Positions 30,869-31,237 of a stretch of 31,237 nucleotides of DNA are shown here, in pieces. A program made the position numbers and the translations under genes. Below the pieces are notes generated by a model. The model was not told the origin of the DNA. It saw nothing but the letters and a program-made list of their open reading frames with translations, and searched no databases. The stretch is taken from NCBI GenBank assembly GCA_022777455.1, contig JALFGI010000126.1, positions 1 through 31,237 of the forward strand, in the 5' to 3' direction. Within the stretch, counting starts at the first letter, position 1. Every line of letters starts with the position of its first letter. Source of the DNA: Clostridiales bacterium (lineage in GTDB: Bacteria; Bacillota_A; Clostridia; Oscillospirales; Oscillospiraceae).

Positions 30869-31237
30869 TTACTCTGTGGCAGGCTCCAGTAAGGTCAGCC
30901 GCTTCCGGTCCGCGTCCAGGCGGCAGGGAACGCCAATTGGAAGCACCCCGATGGGCTCCGCGTGGCCGAAATTCACATTGTAGAGAATGGGCAGCTCCGG
31001 GTGCCCGGCTTCCAGGCCTACCACGGTTTTGTATACCGTTTTGTAGGGCTCGTATTTGCTCCGCCGGGCAGGCTTGCCCACGATGATGCCTTTGATCACA
31101 TCGAAAATCCCCTGGGCCGCAAGGTTTCGGAGAATCCAGGTGAGCAGGTCACAGCTCATATCCTCCTCGCTGGTTTCCAGGAACAACAGCTTCCCGGCCC
31201 ATTCTTCCTTGCTGGGCCACAGACAGGTGCCCAGCAG
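30869..31237 (-). CDS. S66 family peptidase (LD-carboxypeptidase / MccF-like), C-terminal part
   Basis: The C-terminal ~122 residues of a gene that begins beyond the right edge. LLGTCLWPSKEEWAGKLLFL, GIIVGKPARRSKYEPY, PILYNVNFGHAEP and VLPIGVPCRLD match the S66 serine peptidase family, including the late FGH motif that carries the catalytic histidine. The catalytic serine would lie outside the window. Family members trim tetrapeptides in murein recycling or inactivate peptide-nucleotide antibiotics such as microcin C; which applies here cannot be told from this fragment. Confidence 0.92.
   Translation of the reverse strand: MLGTCLWPSKEEWAGKLLFLETSEEDMSCDLLTWILRNLAAQGIFDVIKGIIVGKPARRSKYEPYKTVYKTVVGLEAGHPELPILYNVNFGHAEPIGVLPIGVPCRLDADRKRLTLLEPATE

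Overview
The window looks like a chromosomal segment of a moderately high-GC gut-type Clostridia, probably near Oscillospiraceae. This is judged from AGGAGG-type ribosome sites, a CIRCE element, Gram-positive style transporters and dense GC-rich palindromic intergenic repeats. I could not run a taxonomic search, so the assignment is inference.

Layout, left to right. (1) 1-5780 is a phosphate region on the minus strand: pstS-pstC-pstA (cut by the left edge), a Na/Pi cotransporter with a PhoU-like tail, and a HAD-IIA phosphatase. Each of the three transcription units is preceded by the same array of TTTACA-like units at 11-bp spacing, which looks like a shared PhoP/PhoB operator. (2) 5859-6650 holds a small lipoprotein gene, then a consensus promoter driving a transcript of about 95 nt. 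That transcript converges on a 27-codon minus-strand peptide gene and shares its terminator hairpin. (3) 6771-9488 is clpB with a perfect CIRCE operator and a SigA promoter. (4) 9803-10993 is an unrecognised single-pass membrane protein. (5) 11415-19408 is a complete five-gene oligopeptide ABC transporter operon of the AmiACDEF/OppABCDF type, on the minus strand. Its binding protein appears to be circularly permuted, its first ATPase has an insertion of about 225 residues, and its second ATPase has a membrane-spanning C-terminal tail. (6) 19409-20407 is a gene-free divergent region with three DnaA-box-like 11-mers at exact 21-bp spacing and a helically phased TAACC/GGTTAACC array. (7) 20408-25129 is a four-gene plus-strand operon for envelope glycan or lipid-carrier work: GT2-GtrA glycosyltransferase, phosphodiester glycosidase, a membrane protein and a PAP2 phosphatase. 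(8) tRNA-Thr(GGT) has its own consensus promoter and terminator. (9) 25602-29095 is a large cytoplasmic GH2 glycosidase gene on the minus strand. (10) 29477-30535 is a sugar-nucleotidyltransferase-like gene. (11) The window ends in the C-terminal part of an S66 (LD-carboxypeptidase/MccF-like) peptidase.

Several intergenic gaps contain MITE-like elements bounded by AAATTGTAATTT terminal inverted repeats; the best copy, at 30626-30831, has perfect 19-bp ends. I find no CRISPR array, transposase, phage or defence operon. The most unusual items are the permuted peptide-binding protein with its modified ATPases, the shared phosphate operator arrays, the convergent small RNA/small peptide locus, and the phased repeats in the 19.4-19.9 kb gap.
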